This document shows, piece by piece, positions 32,119 through 39,965 of a DNA stretch of 49,064 nucleotides (its first letter is position 1; the number at the start of each line of letters is the position of its first letter). Location: NCBI GenBank assembly GCA_002413395.1, contig DHWX01000027.1, positions 1,778-50,841 on the forward strand, written 5' to 3'. The position numbers and the translations under genes are program-made. Under the pieces are notes generated by a model. It was not told the DNA's origin. It was given only the letters and a program-made list of their open reading frames with translations, and did no database searches. This DNA comes from Polaromonas sp. UBA5171. Its GTDB lineage: Bacteria > Pseudomonadota > Gammaproteobacteria > Burkholderiales > Burkholderiaceae_C.

Positions 32119-33693
32119 ATGACCCAATTGCAGGCGCCCGCGGGCGCGTCGCTGCAGGACCGCCTGAAAACGTTGACCCGGGGCCAGCTTCAGGGTATGC
32201 GTCGCGGAATCGAGAAAGAAAGCCTGCGCGTCCAGCCCAGCGGCAGCCTGGCGCTGACTCCGCACCCGGCAGCGCTCGGCTCGGCCCTGACGCACCCGAA
32301 CATCACCACCGACTTCAGCGAGTCGCAGATGGAACTGGTCACCAGCGCGCACAAAAGCGTCGAAACGGCGCTGGAAGAGCTCATGCAACTGCATCAGTTC
32401 ACTTACAACGCCCTCAATGACCTGGGTGACGAAATGCTGTGGGTCTCTAGCATGCCCTGTGGTTTGCCGACCGACGAAACCATTCCCCTCGCCCGCTATG
32501 GTGCGTCCAACGTCGGGAGGGTCAAAAGCGTCTATCGCATGGGCTTGGGCCACCGATATGGCAGACGCATGCAAACCATCTCGGGCATTCACTACAACTG
32601 GTCCTTGCCTGATGTGACGAGCGAGCAGTATTTTTCACTGATCCGTAATTTCCGCCGCCAGGCGTTTTTGCTGCTGGTCCTGTTTGGCGCGTCGCCGGCG
32701 GTGTGTTCCACCTTTGTGGTGGGCCGCCAGCACGAGCTGCAAAAACTGGCCGAGCACACGCTGTACATGCCGCACGGCACTTCGTTGCGCATGGGGCGGC
32801 TGGGTTACCAGAGCGACGCGCAAGCCTCGCTGGCCGTCAGCTACAACAGCCTCGACGGCTATGGTGCTTCCTTGCAGGACGCGCTGACGCGGCCCTATCC
32901 GGCCTATGAAGCGCTGGGCATTCGCAGCCCCGGTGGCGACTACAACCAGTTGGCCACCACACTGCTGCAAATTGAAAACGAGTTTTACGGCACCATTCGG
33001 CCCAAGCGGGTGATTTTTCCGGGCGAACGCGCGCTGCACGCCCTGCGCGAGCGCGGCGTCGAGTACGTTGAAGTCCGCCTGATGGACCTGGACCCCTTCG
33101 AGCCGCTCGGTATCAATGCGCAAACCATGCATTTTCTGGATGTGTTTTTGCTGCATTGCCTGCTCAGCGACAGCCCCGACGACACGCCGCAGGAAATTGC
33201 CGAGAGCAAGCACAACCAGCATCAGACGGCTGCGCGTGGCCGTGAACCGGGCCTGACCTTGAAGCGCGCCGGTTGCGAGGTGCTGCTGACCGATTGGGGC
33301 ATGGAACTGCTGGCGCAGTGCGCACCGATTGCCGATGCGCTGGATGCTGCGCAGGGTGGCACGTTCTGCCGCGAAGCGCTGGCCGCGGCGGATGCTGCGC
33401 TGCGTGACCCCGGCACCCTGCCATCAGCCCGCGTGCTCGCCGCCATGACGCAGGACTTTGACAATTCATTCATCAAGTTTGCCCGGGCCCGATCTGCAAA
33501 AACACAAAATGCAATTCGAAGCCTGCCGTGGCCCGCTGCGCAGAACACGCGTCTTACTGCACTGAGCCAGCAGTCCTGCGCAGACCAGAAGAAAATTGAA
33601 GCTTCGGACACCATGCCCTTTGAGGCTTACCGCCAGCAGTATGTGTCGGCTGAGCGCCTGGGAATACCGGGCTACCGGACCATTGAGAGATAA
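32119..33693 (+). CDS. gshA: Glutamate-cysteine ligase
   Basis: This 524-residue enzyme of the proteobacterial class I GshA family catalyses the first, ATP-dependent step of glutathione synthesis. Family segments are GQLQGMRRGIEKESLRV, TDFSESQMELVT, SVYRMGLGHRYGRRMQTISGIHYNW and EYVEVRLMDLDPFEPLGIN. GAGGGAA precedes the ATG. It stands alone, 296 bases after the divergent hypothetical gene; that gap contains no recognisable gene. Confidence 0.95.
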   Translation: MTQLQAPAGASLQDRLKTLTRGQLQGMRRGIEKESLRVQPSGSLALTPHPAALGSALTHPNITTDFSESQMELVTSAHKSVETALEELMQLHQFTYNALNDLGDEMLWVSSMPCGLPTDETIPLARYGASNVGRVKSVYRMGLGHRYGRRMQTISGIHYNWSLPDVTSEQYFSLIRNFRRQAFLLLVLFGASPAVCSTFVVGRQHELQKLAEHTLYMPHGTSLRMGRLGYQSDAQASLAVSYNSLDGYGASLQDALTRPYPAYEALGIRSPGGDYNQLATTLLQIENEFYGTIRPKRVIFPGERALHALRERGVEYVEVRLMDLDPFEPLGINAQTMHFLDVFLLHCLLSDSPDDTPQEIAESKHNQHQTAARGREPGLTLKRAGCEVLLTDWGMELLAQCAPIADALDAAQGGTFCREALAAADAALRDPGTLPSARVLAAMTQDFDNSFIKFARARSAKTQNAIRSLPWPAAQNTRLTALSQQSCADQKKIEASDTMPFEAYRQQYVSAERLGIPGYRTIER

Positions 33694-33735
33694 ACGGTAG
33701 TGCTGTTTGGCTGGATGGGCGTGGCGCCGCTTGGG

Positions 33736-34005
33736 CTACGGTTTCACCGGGGCAGCAATGCGCCGCCAGGCGTACCACCCGATCAACGCGCAACCGACTG
33801 CCAGTACCCACCAGCCCAGCAGAGCCACCGTCCTTACCATTTCTTGCAGGCCGGGTGATGTGATGAAACGGGGTGACACCCCCATGCTCAGGCCAATGAA
33901 GGCGCACAGCATGCCCGTGAGCAGGAACTTGCGGTTGGCTTTGCTGATGGCCTGGCGATTGCCCTCGTTGTTGGGCTTGCGGGTTGGAGCGGTTGGCAGG
34001 GGCAT
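33736..34005 (-). CDS. Small membrane protein, function unknown
   Basis: The protein has 89 residues from the ATG at 34005; the longer frame to 34176 overlaps an intergenic repeat and looks non-coding. The N-terminus is Pro/Arg/Lys-rich (MPLPTAPTRKPNNEGNR), followed by two hydrophobic helices (LLTGMLCAFIGLSMGV and VALLGWWVLAVGCALIGWYAW). It converges on gshA. No family is identified. Confidence 0.55.
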   Translation of the reverse strand: MPLPTAPTRKPNNEGNRQAISKANRKFLLTGMLCAFIGLSMGVSPRFITSPGLQEMVRTVALLGWWVLAVGCALIGWYAWRRIAAPVKP

Positions 34006-34047
34006 GATTTTTATAGTCTGATTTTCGTTTCTCGCGTCTGCGCTGGG

Positions 34048-34066
34048 TTCCCGCATTCGCGGGAAT
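34048..34066. repeat. dRS3-like short palindromic repeat
   Basis: TTCCCGC-ATTC-GCGGGAA followed by T is a perfect 7-base-arm palindrome matching the ATTCCC-N8-GGGAAT type of dispersed repeat common in betaproteobacteria, with one mismatch at the first base. It lies between two reverse-strand genes. Confidence 0.55.
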
Positions 34067-34129
34067 GAGGGCCGCACAGATTCCATCAGTATCCTGCAAT
34101 CAGGGAACAGCCACAACATCACCGAGGCG

Positions 34130-34828
34130 TCATTGCTCTTGGGCTTGCCGCTCTTCCAGCTGGCGCAACACTTCATGCGCCGCCGCTTCCGATGATGCGG
34201 GATTTTGCCCGGTGATCAGGTTGCCGTCGGTCGCCACATGGGGTTGCCAGTCGGCCGCCTTGCTGTAGATCCCGCCATTTTCAACCAATGCATCCTCTAC
34301 CAGAAAGGGCACAATTTCGGTGAGCTGCGCGGCAGCTTCTTCAGTATTGGCAAAGCCGGTAACCTGTTTCCCCTTGACCAGTGGCGAGCCGTTGACGGTT
34401 TTGGCGTGGCGCAGCACGCCGGGCGCGTGACAGACGGCCGCCACGATCCTGTCGGCGGCGTACAGATTTTCAATGAGCCTGATCGAGTCGGCATCTTCAG
34501 CCAGATCCCACATCGGGCCGTGACCACCGGGGTAAAACACGGCATCAAAGGTTGCGTCCAGCACGCTGGCGAGTTTGACTGTTTGTGCCAGCACGTTTTG
34601 AGCCGGGATGTCGGCCTTGAAGCGGCGTGTTGCCTCGGTCTGCGAGCCCGCCTCGTCGCTTTTGGGGTCCAGCGGTGGCTGCCCGCCCAGCGGCGAGGCC
34701 AGCGTGATGTCAGCGCCAGCGTCCTTGAAGACGTAATAGGGCGCGGCAAACTCTTCGAGCCAGAAACCGGTTTTTCTGCCGGTTTTGCCCAATGCGTCGT
34801 GCGAGGTTAAAACCATCAATATCTTCAT
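34130..34828 (-). CDS. DJ-1/PfpI family protein (Hsp31-like type 1 glutamine amidotransferase domain)
   Basis: This 232-residue cytoplasmic protein has the nucleophile elbow AAVCHAPGV with Cys133-His134, the segment FYPGGHGPMWDLAEDADS, and Glu25/Glu26 near GFWLEEFAAPYYVF. These match the glyoxalase/chaperone branch (Hsp31, YhbO-like) of the family, which repairs glycation damage or detoxifies methylglyoxal. The exact activity cannot be told from sequence. It appears monocistronic. Confidence 0.9.
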   Translation of the reverse strand: MKILMVLTSHDALGKTGRKTGFWLEEFAAPYYVFKDAGADITLASPLGGQPPLDPKSDEAGSQTEATRRFKADIPAQNVLAQTVKLASVLDATFDAVFYPGGHGPMWDLAEDADSIRLIENLYAADRIVAAVCHAPGVLRHAKTVNGSPLVKGKQVTGFANTEEAAAQLTEIVPFLVEDALVENGGIYSKAADWQPHVATDGNLITGQNPASSEAAAHEVLRQLEERQAQEQ

Positions 34829-35092
34829 TACAAATCCAAGTATGTGGGGCGGCTACCGCAGTGTCAAAAAAAGCAATACCAAACGTGCGTGAACACGTTT
34901 TGGTGCAACTGGACAGGTGGATTGTGACGCCGTGCGCGGCCACCCGCGGCAAGCGTGTGGCTGGTCTTCCTGTAAGCCATCACCGCATACGAGTGCCCGC
35001 TTGTGCCGCAAGCGGTCACAATTCGTTCTGGCGGGACAACTAGGCGCACCGCGCGCTGATGGCCCGCAAAGAGCAGGAAAGTACTTTTAGAG

Positions 35093-36052
35093 ATGGCTAT
35101 TCAATGGTTCCCGGGTCACATGCATTTGACCAAAAAGGCGATTCAGGAGCGTATCAAGGAAATTGATGTGGTGATTGAGCTGCTCGACGCGCGCCTGCCC
35201 GGCTCCAGCGCCAACCCGATGCTGGCCGCGCTCACCGGGGCCAAACCCGCGCTCAAGGTGCTCAACAAGCAGGACCTGGCCGACCCGGCCCGCACCGCGC
35301 TCTGGCTGGCCCACTACAACAGCCTGCCCGGCACGCGGGCCATTGGGCTGGACGCCAGCATGAGCACGCCCGCCAAAGCGCTCATCGAGGCCTGCCATGC
35401 GCTGGCACCGAGCCGCGGCAGCATGGTCAAACCCATGCGCGTGCTGATTTGCGGCATTCCCAATGTCGGAAAATCCACCCTCATCAACACCCTTACGGGC
35501 AAACGCGCGACCAAAACCGGCGATGAAGCGGGCGTCACCAAGCTGGAGCAGCGCATCGTGCTGGCCGACGGCTTTTATTTGTGGGACACGCCCGGCATGC
35601 TGTGGCCGCGCATCATCGTCGCCAAAAGCGGCTACAACCTGGCCGCCAGCGGCGCCATTGGCCGCAATGCCTTCGAAGAAGAAGAGGTCGCGCTCGAACT
35701 GCTTGATTACCTGATCAAGCACTACCCCAGTCTGCTGGAGGCGCGCTACAAGGTGGAAGTGCCGCCCGGCATCACCGATGAGCAGCTGCTTGAAGCAATC
35801 GGCCGGAAGCGCGGCGCCGTGCTGACCAAGGGCCGCATCAATTTGCAGAAAGCCGCTGAAATCGTGATTTACGAATTCCGCGCGGCCACGCTGGGCCGCG
35901 TCACGCTGGAGACGCCCGAAGAGTTTGCCGAATGGCTGGCTGTCGGGAAAAAGCTCGATGCCGAGCGGCAAGTCAAAAAAGACAAGATCGAGACCAACCG
36001 CCTGATCAAATTCAAAAAGATTCCGCGACCTGCGAAACCTCAAGAGATCTGA
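35093..36052 (+). CDS. ylqF: Ribosome biogenesis GTPase YlqF/RbgA
   Basis: This 319-residue circularly permuted GTPase has G4 (NKQD, residues 58-61) before G1 (GIPNVGKS, 121-128) and G3 (DTPG, 165-168). It starts with the family motif IQWFPGHMHLTKKAI. RbgA-type GTPases act late in large-subunit assembly. The C-terminal domain ends in a Lys-rich tail. No strong ribosome site is visible before the ATG at 35093, but the family N-terminus fixes it. Confidence 0.94.
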   Translation: MAIQWFPGHMHLTKKAIQERIKEIDVVIELLDARLPGSSANPMLAALTGAKPALKVLNKQDLADPARTALWLAHYNSLPGTRAIGLDASMSTPAKALIEACHALAPSRGSMVKPMRVLICGIPNVGKSTLINTLTGKRATKTGDEAGVTKLEQRIVLADGFYLWDTPGMLWPRIIVAKSGYNLAASGAIGRNAFEEEEVALELLDYLIKHYPSLLEARYKVEVPPGITDEQLLEAIGRKRGAVLTKGRINLQKAAEIVIYEFRAATLGRVTLETPEEFAEWLAVGKKLDAERQVKKDKIETNRLIKFKKIPRPAKPQEI

Positions 36053-36134
36053 CCGGCGAGCGAGGACAGAGGATTTACCGGACCGCGGGGGTTGCATCAG
36101 CTTTGATGACCGCGGCAGAAAGCCCTATTTTATA

Positions 36135-36203
36135 AGAAAAAAATGCCTCTATCCCGTACAGGATGGGTTCAACAAGCTATCAATAACATAGCTATTGAGT
36201 GGC
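36135..36203. repeat. Comamonadaceae-type dispersed intergenic repeat
   Basis: AAAAAAATGCCTCTATCCC, then a short variable stretch, then AGCTATCAATAACATAGCTAT resembles the dispersed repeat I recall from Rhodoferax, Polaromonas and Acidovorax intergenic regions (a GCCTCTAGCCC segment linked to a GCTAT...ATAGC inverted repeat). It follows the ylqF gene. The match is from memory and approximate. Confidence 0.5.
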
Positions 36204-36314
36204 TGGAGCAGGGCGGTTCGCGATTTGGCCGCAGCTGTCTAGGGCTCAATATGGCTGAAGTCTGCCGGTGTTGCCGAGCGCGGTCCATTGGACTCCGACC
36301 CCGAATACCGCCGG

Positions 36315-36542
36315 CTAATGGCCGTGCCCGGCGTGATGCTGGTCATGTGCATGTGCCGCGCCCTGTGCGGCCTGCCATAGCCGCTCCACATAGTGGACAT
36401 AGGGCACATAGGCCTCGACGCATGCACGCCCCGCCTCGACGTCGTTAGGGTCGAATTTGCGGCGGCCCAGGGCGGCGTTAAAGTGCTTGTACACACCCTC
36501 GCGTATCGCGTCGGTGAGCGGTTTCCCGAAAGCGCCGTTCAA
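36315..36542 (-). pseudogene. Truncated DUF6448-family copy (C-terminal half only)
   Basis: The 75-residue frame (TTG start) aligns with the C-terminal third of the intact DUF6448 protein encoded at 37102-37728: LTDAIREGVYKHFNAALGRRKF with VEAYVPYVHYVERL corresponds to LTQAVHKSVGGQFKDVIAKKNF with VKAYVGYIHSVERI. The signal peptide and N-terminal domain are missing. It lies in the same frame as the upstream monooxygenase-like gene, separated by one TGA and three codons. A degraded duplicate is likely. It keeps a His-rich tail (AHAHDQHHAGHGH). Confidence 0.65.
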
Positions 36543-36551
36543 CGTCCCGCG

Positions 36552-36881
36552 TCAGGCGCGCGGGTAGCCTGCCATCGGGGCTGTATTCTGGCTGTCGACC
36601 ACGACCTCGTAGAAGACCGCCGAGGGGGCGCCCTCGAAGCAAGGGTCCACGCTGGCACGGGCCTCGGCATGGGGCTCGCTGTGGTGCATGGCTTCGAACG
36701 TCTCCTGACTTTCGTGTTCGTGAACGGCGACGTACGTTCCGCCCTTCATTGGCTCGAGCAGCCTCCGACGGAGAAACCCCTTGCACTTGGAGAACTCATC
36801 GTTCGATGTCGCAAACCATTCGCGGAACTCGGCATCCTTGCCTTCCTTAATGGGTGGGAAAGAGATAATAACGATGAACAT
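36552..36881 (-). CDS. Antibiotic biosynthesis monooxygenase (ABM)-type small protein
   Basis: This 109-residue protein has the dimeric alpha/beta-barrel fold of ABM/IsdG-like proteins: an N-terminal strand FIVIISFPPIKEGKDAEFREWF, a GFLRRRLLEPMKGGTYVAVHEHES strand pair and a C-terminal helix-strand region. Such proteins oxidise quinol-like substrates or degrade heme, but many are uncharacterised. It precedes the truncated DUF6448 copy in the same frame. The reaction is unknown. Confidence 0.75.
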   Translation of the reverse strand: MFIVIISFPPIKEGKDAEFREWFATSNDEFSKCKGFLRRRLLEPMKGGTYVAVHEHESQETFEAMHHSEPHAEARASVDPCFEGAPSAVFYEVVVDSQNTAPMAGYPRA

Positions 36882-37101
36882 GTGTCACCTTCACCCTTCT
36901 TGTTAATCAGAACTTCGTTGAGAATTCAAAAACCGTCGGTAAGAAGCGCTCTGACGACCTCCTTTCGAAAGTGCTACAGGCGTCAACCCGTGACGCATTC
37001 AGCGACCACCTGACGCATAACCAGGATGGAAATGCAGTTGACGTATGCTGCCACGAATAAGTTGCTCATACAACAACGAATTGATAGGAGGTTCGAATGG
37101 C

Positions 37102-37728
37102 TTAATGCTGATGGGCCGCTGCAGCGTTTTCCGGAGCGTTGCCGTGCGCGGGACTTTCAGTCGCTTCGTAAATCCGTTCGACCGAATGGATATAGCCGAC
37201 ATACGCCTTCACATATTCCTGTCCGGCCACAACGTCGTCTGCCTTGAAATTCTTCTTGGCGATGACGTCCTTGAACTGCCCCCCGACGCTTTTGTGTACT
37301 GCCTGCGTGAGCAAGTTCGCCAAGGGTTCGACGGATCCCGTTTCAAGCGCCTTGTCGCCGGCCACCACCGCCGGGCCAAGGTCGCGGCCCGCAGGCTTGA
37401 TCCCGGTGTATGGTGCCCCTTCTCCGGCTCGATGCACCCGCACCAGGGTCTCGAAGAAGTAGTAGTCAGCCAGCTTCTTGGCCGAGGGATTCAACTGCCT
37501 GACGTCGAGCGTCTTGCGAAACGCGTCCTTGATCTGCGCTTGGTCAGAAGCTTGCACCCAGATCAGCACGCGATTCACGTTCCCGGTGTCGAGCGCTTGC
37601 TGCGCCGATTTGATCACCGGCCCGTCCACGCCATCGCAATGTGCGGAGGCAGGAGCCGCCGCGAATAGCAGCGCCACCGAAAGGGTCGCCAAGGCAGAAG
37701 CTTTGGCAGTGATTTGATGAAATTTCAT
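37102..37728 (-). CDS. DUF6448 family exported protein
   Basis: This 208-residue protein has a signal peptide (MKFHQITAKASALATLSVALLFAAAPASA) with mature start HCDGVDGPV. The repeated features YFFETLVRVHRAGEGAPYTGIKP and YVKAYVGYIHSVERIYE match DUF6448; the tail is His-rich. The function is unknown; a periplasmic metal-related role is conceivable from the histidines and its regulator neighbours. ATG 37728 is chosen for the signal peptide. It has an ECF-type promoter (37806-37834) identical in form to that of the sigma gene, so it is probably a regulon member. Confidence 0.82.
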   Translation of the reverse strand: MKFHQITAKASALATLSVALLFAAAPASAHCDGVDGPVIKSAQQALDTGNVNRVLIWVQASDQAQIKDAFRKTLDVRQLNPSAKKLADYYFFETLVRVHRAGEGAPYTGIKPAGRDLGPAVVAGDKALETGSVEPLANLLTQAVHKSVGGQFKDVIAKKNFKADDVVAGQEYVKAYVGYIHSVERIYEATESPAHGNAPENAAAAHQH

Positions 37729-37770
37729 GACGTGTAATTCTCCAGTGTTGGTGACGGACTTCGTTCTCAT

Positions 37771-37801
37771 CAAGGCCCGGTCTCGGTTCGAGCGGGCCTT
37801 G
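37771..37801 (-). promoter_or_regulatory. Hairpin in the 5' leader of the DUF6448 gene
   Basis: CAAGGCCCG and CGGGCCTTG form a perfect 9-pair outer stem with an inner CTCG-GTT-CGAG stem. It lies between the ECF promoter and the gene start, about 43 bases ahead of the ATG. With no T-run it may stabilise the message or gate expression. Confidence 0.5.
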
Positions 37802-37805
37802 TTGA

Positions 37806-37834
37806 TATAAACGAAGCAGTTGGAGATTTGTTCC
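37806..37834 (-). promoter_or_regulatory. ECF-sigma-type promoter of the DUF6448 gene (GGAAC-N16-CGTTTATA)
   Basis: On the reverse strand GGAAC (37834-37830) and CGTTTATA (37813-37806) are separated by 16 bases. The same elements and spacing stand before the ECF sigma gene (39418-39446), sharing TTCGTTTATA at the -10 end. Confidence 0.72.
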
Positions 37835-37907
37835 GGGATTTTTTCGACCCGCAGCGTGCGCGCCCGATCAGACGCATCTGGACCAGAGCAATCGACGTTG
37901 GTGCGGA

Positions 37908-38384
37908 TCAGCGTGCGAGCAGTTGCTGCGCGCCGGCGGTGCTGCGCGGATCCTGCTTGAGCAGCAGGTCGGCCAGGGCGAGCCGCTGCTTCGCGTTCAA
38001 CATCTCGCGCTCCTTCAGCAGTTGCTCAATGACACTGCGCTGCTGCACCTGCTGCAGCCTGAAGATTGCAGCGCGCTCGCGCTCGATAACTGACGCGTCG
38101 GGCTGAGCAACAAATATCTCGCGCACCAGACGTTCGCGGTGAACCTGGATCTCGCGCCCGGCGTCATTCAGGGCCATTACGAAATCCTGCTCCATGGCAT
38201 GCCAGCGCTCGCGCTGCGTGCCATCGAGCTTCAAATAGTCCGGAACGCGTTCATGACGCATCCCGAAGAAGGCCAGTTCGGTCGTGCCTTGCGCGCGCCA
38301 GGCCTGAAACCACGCGCCGGCGAGTACGCCCACGTTAACCAGCAGTGAGATCGCGAGTAGCAGATAAACCCAGTAGCGTTTCAT
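37908..38384 (-). CDS. Membrane-anchored periplasmic sensor-like protein (CnrX/CpxP-like)
   Basis: This 158-residue protein has one N-terminal membrane helix (residues about 5-27) and a long helical periplasmic domain rich in Arg, Glu and Gln (DGTQRERWHAMEQDFVMALNDAGREIQVHRERLV, then RLALADLLLKQDPRS), as in CnrX, CpxP and ZraP-type sensors. FGMRHERVPDYL holds Met/His that could bind metal. It starts one base after the anti-sigma stop. The sigma/anti-sigma/sensor order parallels the cnrH-cnrY-cnrX logic, but the metal ligand is not known. Confidence 0.72.
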   Translation of the reverse strand: MKRYWVYLLLAISLLVNVGVLAGAWFQAWRAQGTTELAFFGMRHERVPDYLKLDGTQRERWHAMEQDFVMALNDAGREIQVHRERLVREIFVAQPDASVIERERAAIFRLQQVQQRSVIEQLLKEREMLNAKQRLALADLLLKQDPRSTAGAQQLLAR

Positions 38385-38385
38385 G

Positions 38386-38850
38386 TCAGCGACCCATTGA
38401 ATTGCAGGCTTGCAGGGCCGGGCACAAGGCGCCCGGAGGGATTGCGGTGAAGGCGGCCATCTGTAGCGCCGCATGTTGCGCTGTCGCTTGGGACCCAAGC
38501 ATCAGTGTGCCACCCAAATAGACACCGAGCGAAAGCGAGAGGGCGCCGCCGAGCGTCGCCGGTGCGAGCTGCCACCAGCGCCAGCGCTGCGGCCGCGGCT
38601 TCGGCTTCGGCTTCGGGACGTCGGCGGCGGCGATGCGGCGATCCACCAGAAAGGCGAAATCGACGTTGGGCGTCACGTCGGGCAATGCGGCAAAGGTGGT
38701 CCGCAACTGCCTGAACTCGGCCAGCACCGGCGCACAGATCGCGCAGCCCGCGACATGCGCATCGAGCGCAGCGCGAGCGGGTTCAGCCAGCTCATCGTCA
38801 ACCAAGGCCGATATCGCCTCAGTTCTTGGGCATTTTTCGGCAGAGCTCAT
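38386..38850 (-). CDS. Anti-sigma factor with zinc-finger (ZAS-like) domain
   Basis: This 154-residue protein has an N-terminal ISALVDDEL and HVAGCAIC motif (His32, Cys36, Cys39), the Hx3CxxC signature of zinc-containing anti-sigma domains. One membrane helix (WWQLAPATLGGALSLSLGV, residues about 92-110) follows, then a short periplasmic tail ending in ALCPALQACNSMG. A Lys/Pro/Arg linker precedes the helix. It overlaps the sigma gene by 4 bases, so the pair is stoichiometrically coupled; it presumably holds the sigma factor inactive at the membrane. Confidence 0.85.
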   Translation of the reverse strand: MSSAEKCPRTEAISALVDDELAEPARAALDAHVAGCAICAPVLAEFRQLRTTFAALPDVTPNVDFAFLVDRRIAAADVPKPKPKPRPQRWRWWQLAPATLGGALSLSLGVYLGGTLMLGSQATAQHAALQMAAFTAIPPGALCPALQACNSMGR

Positions 38851-39410
38851 GACCGACCCCTTGCGCGAATCTCAATCAGCGCGGCTCGCGCCCGCGCCAG
38901 CCGCGACTTCACTGTCCCCTCGTTCAGCGACAGCACGCATCCAATTTCTTCGTAAGACATTTCTTCCACCTCTCGCAATAGTAGTATTTGCCGGTGCTCC
39001 GGCATCAGCTTCTTCAGGCTCGCGTCCAGTTGCCGAACTTCCTGCGTGACCTGCGCCTTGTGCGCTGGATCTGGCTCCGAACCGGGCGCATCAAACGAGT
39101 CCTCCAGCGGCACGAATTTGATCAGCTTGCGGTGCCGCAGGGCGTCGAGCGCCGTGTTGTTCGCGATCCGAAACAGCCAGGTGTGGAACTGCGCTTCGGG
39201 TCGCCACTGCGGCAGTGCCTGCCAGGCCTTGATGAATGCGTCCTGCGTCAGCTCCATCGCGTCGTCGTGCGACCCGAGCATGCGCAACAGATAGCGGTAA
39301 ACCGACTTCTGATGACGGCACACCAGCTCGGAAAATGCTTTCACATCACCCGCTTGCGCGCGCCTTACCCAGTCATCTTCGGAGCCATCAGAGGCCAGCA
39401 TATCAATCAT
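38847..39410 (-). CDS. ECF-family RNA polymerase sigma factor (RpoE-like)
   Basis: This 187-residue protein has region 2 (LVCRHQKSVYRYLLRMLGSHDDAMELTQDAFIKAW, residues about 29-63) and region 4 (MSYEEIGCVLSLNEGTVKSRLARARAAL, about 149-176) joined by a short linker, the minimal ECF architecture. It heads an operon with the anti-sigma and sensor-like genes. Its own promoter (39418-39446) ends only a few bases ahead of the first ATG, so the message is leaderless or translation begins at the second ATG (39401), which has GGTGGA upstream. Confidence 0.92.
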   Translation of the reverse strand: MIDMLASDGSEDDWVRRAQAGDVKAFSELVCRHQKSVYRYLLRMLGSHDDAMELTQDAFIKAWQALPQWRPEAQFHTWLFRIANNTALDALRHRKLIKFVPLEDSFDAPGSEPDPAHKAQVTQEVRQLDASLKKLMPEHRQILLLREVEEMSYEEIGCVLSLNEGTVKSRLARARAALIEIRARGRS

Positions 39411-39417
39411 TCCACCC

Positions 39418-39446
39418 TATAAACGAATGGCGTCGGAATAAGTTCC
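39418..39446 (-). promoter_or_regulatory. ECF-sigma-type autoregulated promoter (GGAAC-N16-CGTTTATA)
   Basis: On the reverse strand GGAAC (39446-39442) is followed after 16 bases by CGTTTATA (39425-39418), immediately ahead of the sigma gene. It matches the promoter of the DUF6448 gene in both elements and spacing, as expected for autoregulation by this sigma factor. Confidence 0.75.
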
Positions 39447-39696
39447 CTTGAGATGATGAAGCGTTTGGCTCGTTACTGCGACAGGGATTAATGAGTTGAT
39501 CTTCATGTAAGAAGTATTTATAATGCATCTTTAAAGAAGACCAAGTATATGAGCATGTTTCCTGATTGTCTGTTTCATCCGCTGGTGCGCACTGCGCAGT
39601 TAGCCTGGCAATCGCGAGCGATTTCTCCAGCGACAAGTCCTGCTGAACCAAGAATAGCAGGGCTATGACTTTTTACCAACCACAAGAGGTTTCACC

Positions 39697-39957
39697 ATGA
39701 GTTCCTGCGCTACCAACCACGTCACCCCCGAAGCCATCTATCCGTTTGATGCGCGCGGCGTTGCCAAGCGTTTCCGTCATGCCGCCATTTTTGGCGCGCT
39801 TGATTCACTGCAACCCGGCGAGACCATGCGCTTTTGCAATGACCACGATCCGATTCCCCTATTGAACCAACTCACCGCCCGGTACGGCGATGCTGTCTCC
39901 ATTGAGTACGTGCAACGGGAGTCGGGCGCCATCGTGATCGACTTCGCCTGTCTTTGA
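39697..39957 (+). CDS. DUF2249 domain protein
   Basis: This 86-residue single-domain protein has DARGVAKRFRHAAIFGALDSLQPGETMRFCNDHDPIPLLNQL, the DUF2249 pattern with the conserved NDHDP motif. Such small proteins are often encoded near hemerythrins and nitrogen-oxide respiration genes and resemble SirA/TusA folds. AGAGG precedes the ATG. It overlaps no gene but lies 8 bases ahead of the FmdE-like gene. Confidence 0.85.
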   Translation: MSSCATNHVTPEAIYPFDARGVAKRFRHAAIFGALDSLQPGETMRFCNDHDPIPLLNQLTARYGDAVSIEYVQRESGAIVIDFACL

Positions 39958-39965
39958 GGAACTCC

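Noticed and set aside
35087..36097. 336-residue reverse-strand ORF opposite ylqF
   Set aside because: Shadow frame; the forward frame has the permuted GTPase motifs.
39496..39524. FNR-like TTGAT-CTTC-ATGTA near a TATAAT
   Set aside because: The second half is imperfect and the distance from its centre to the -10 is too short for a normal FNR-activated promoter.
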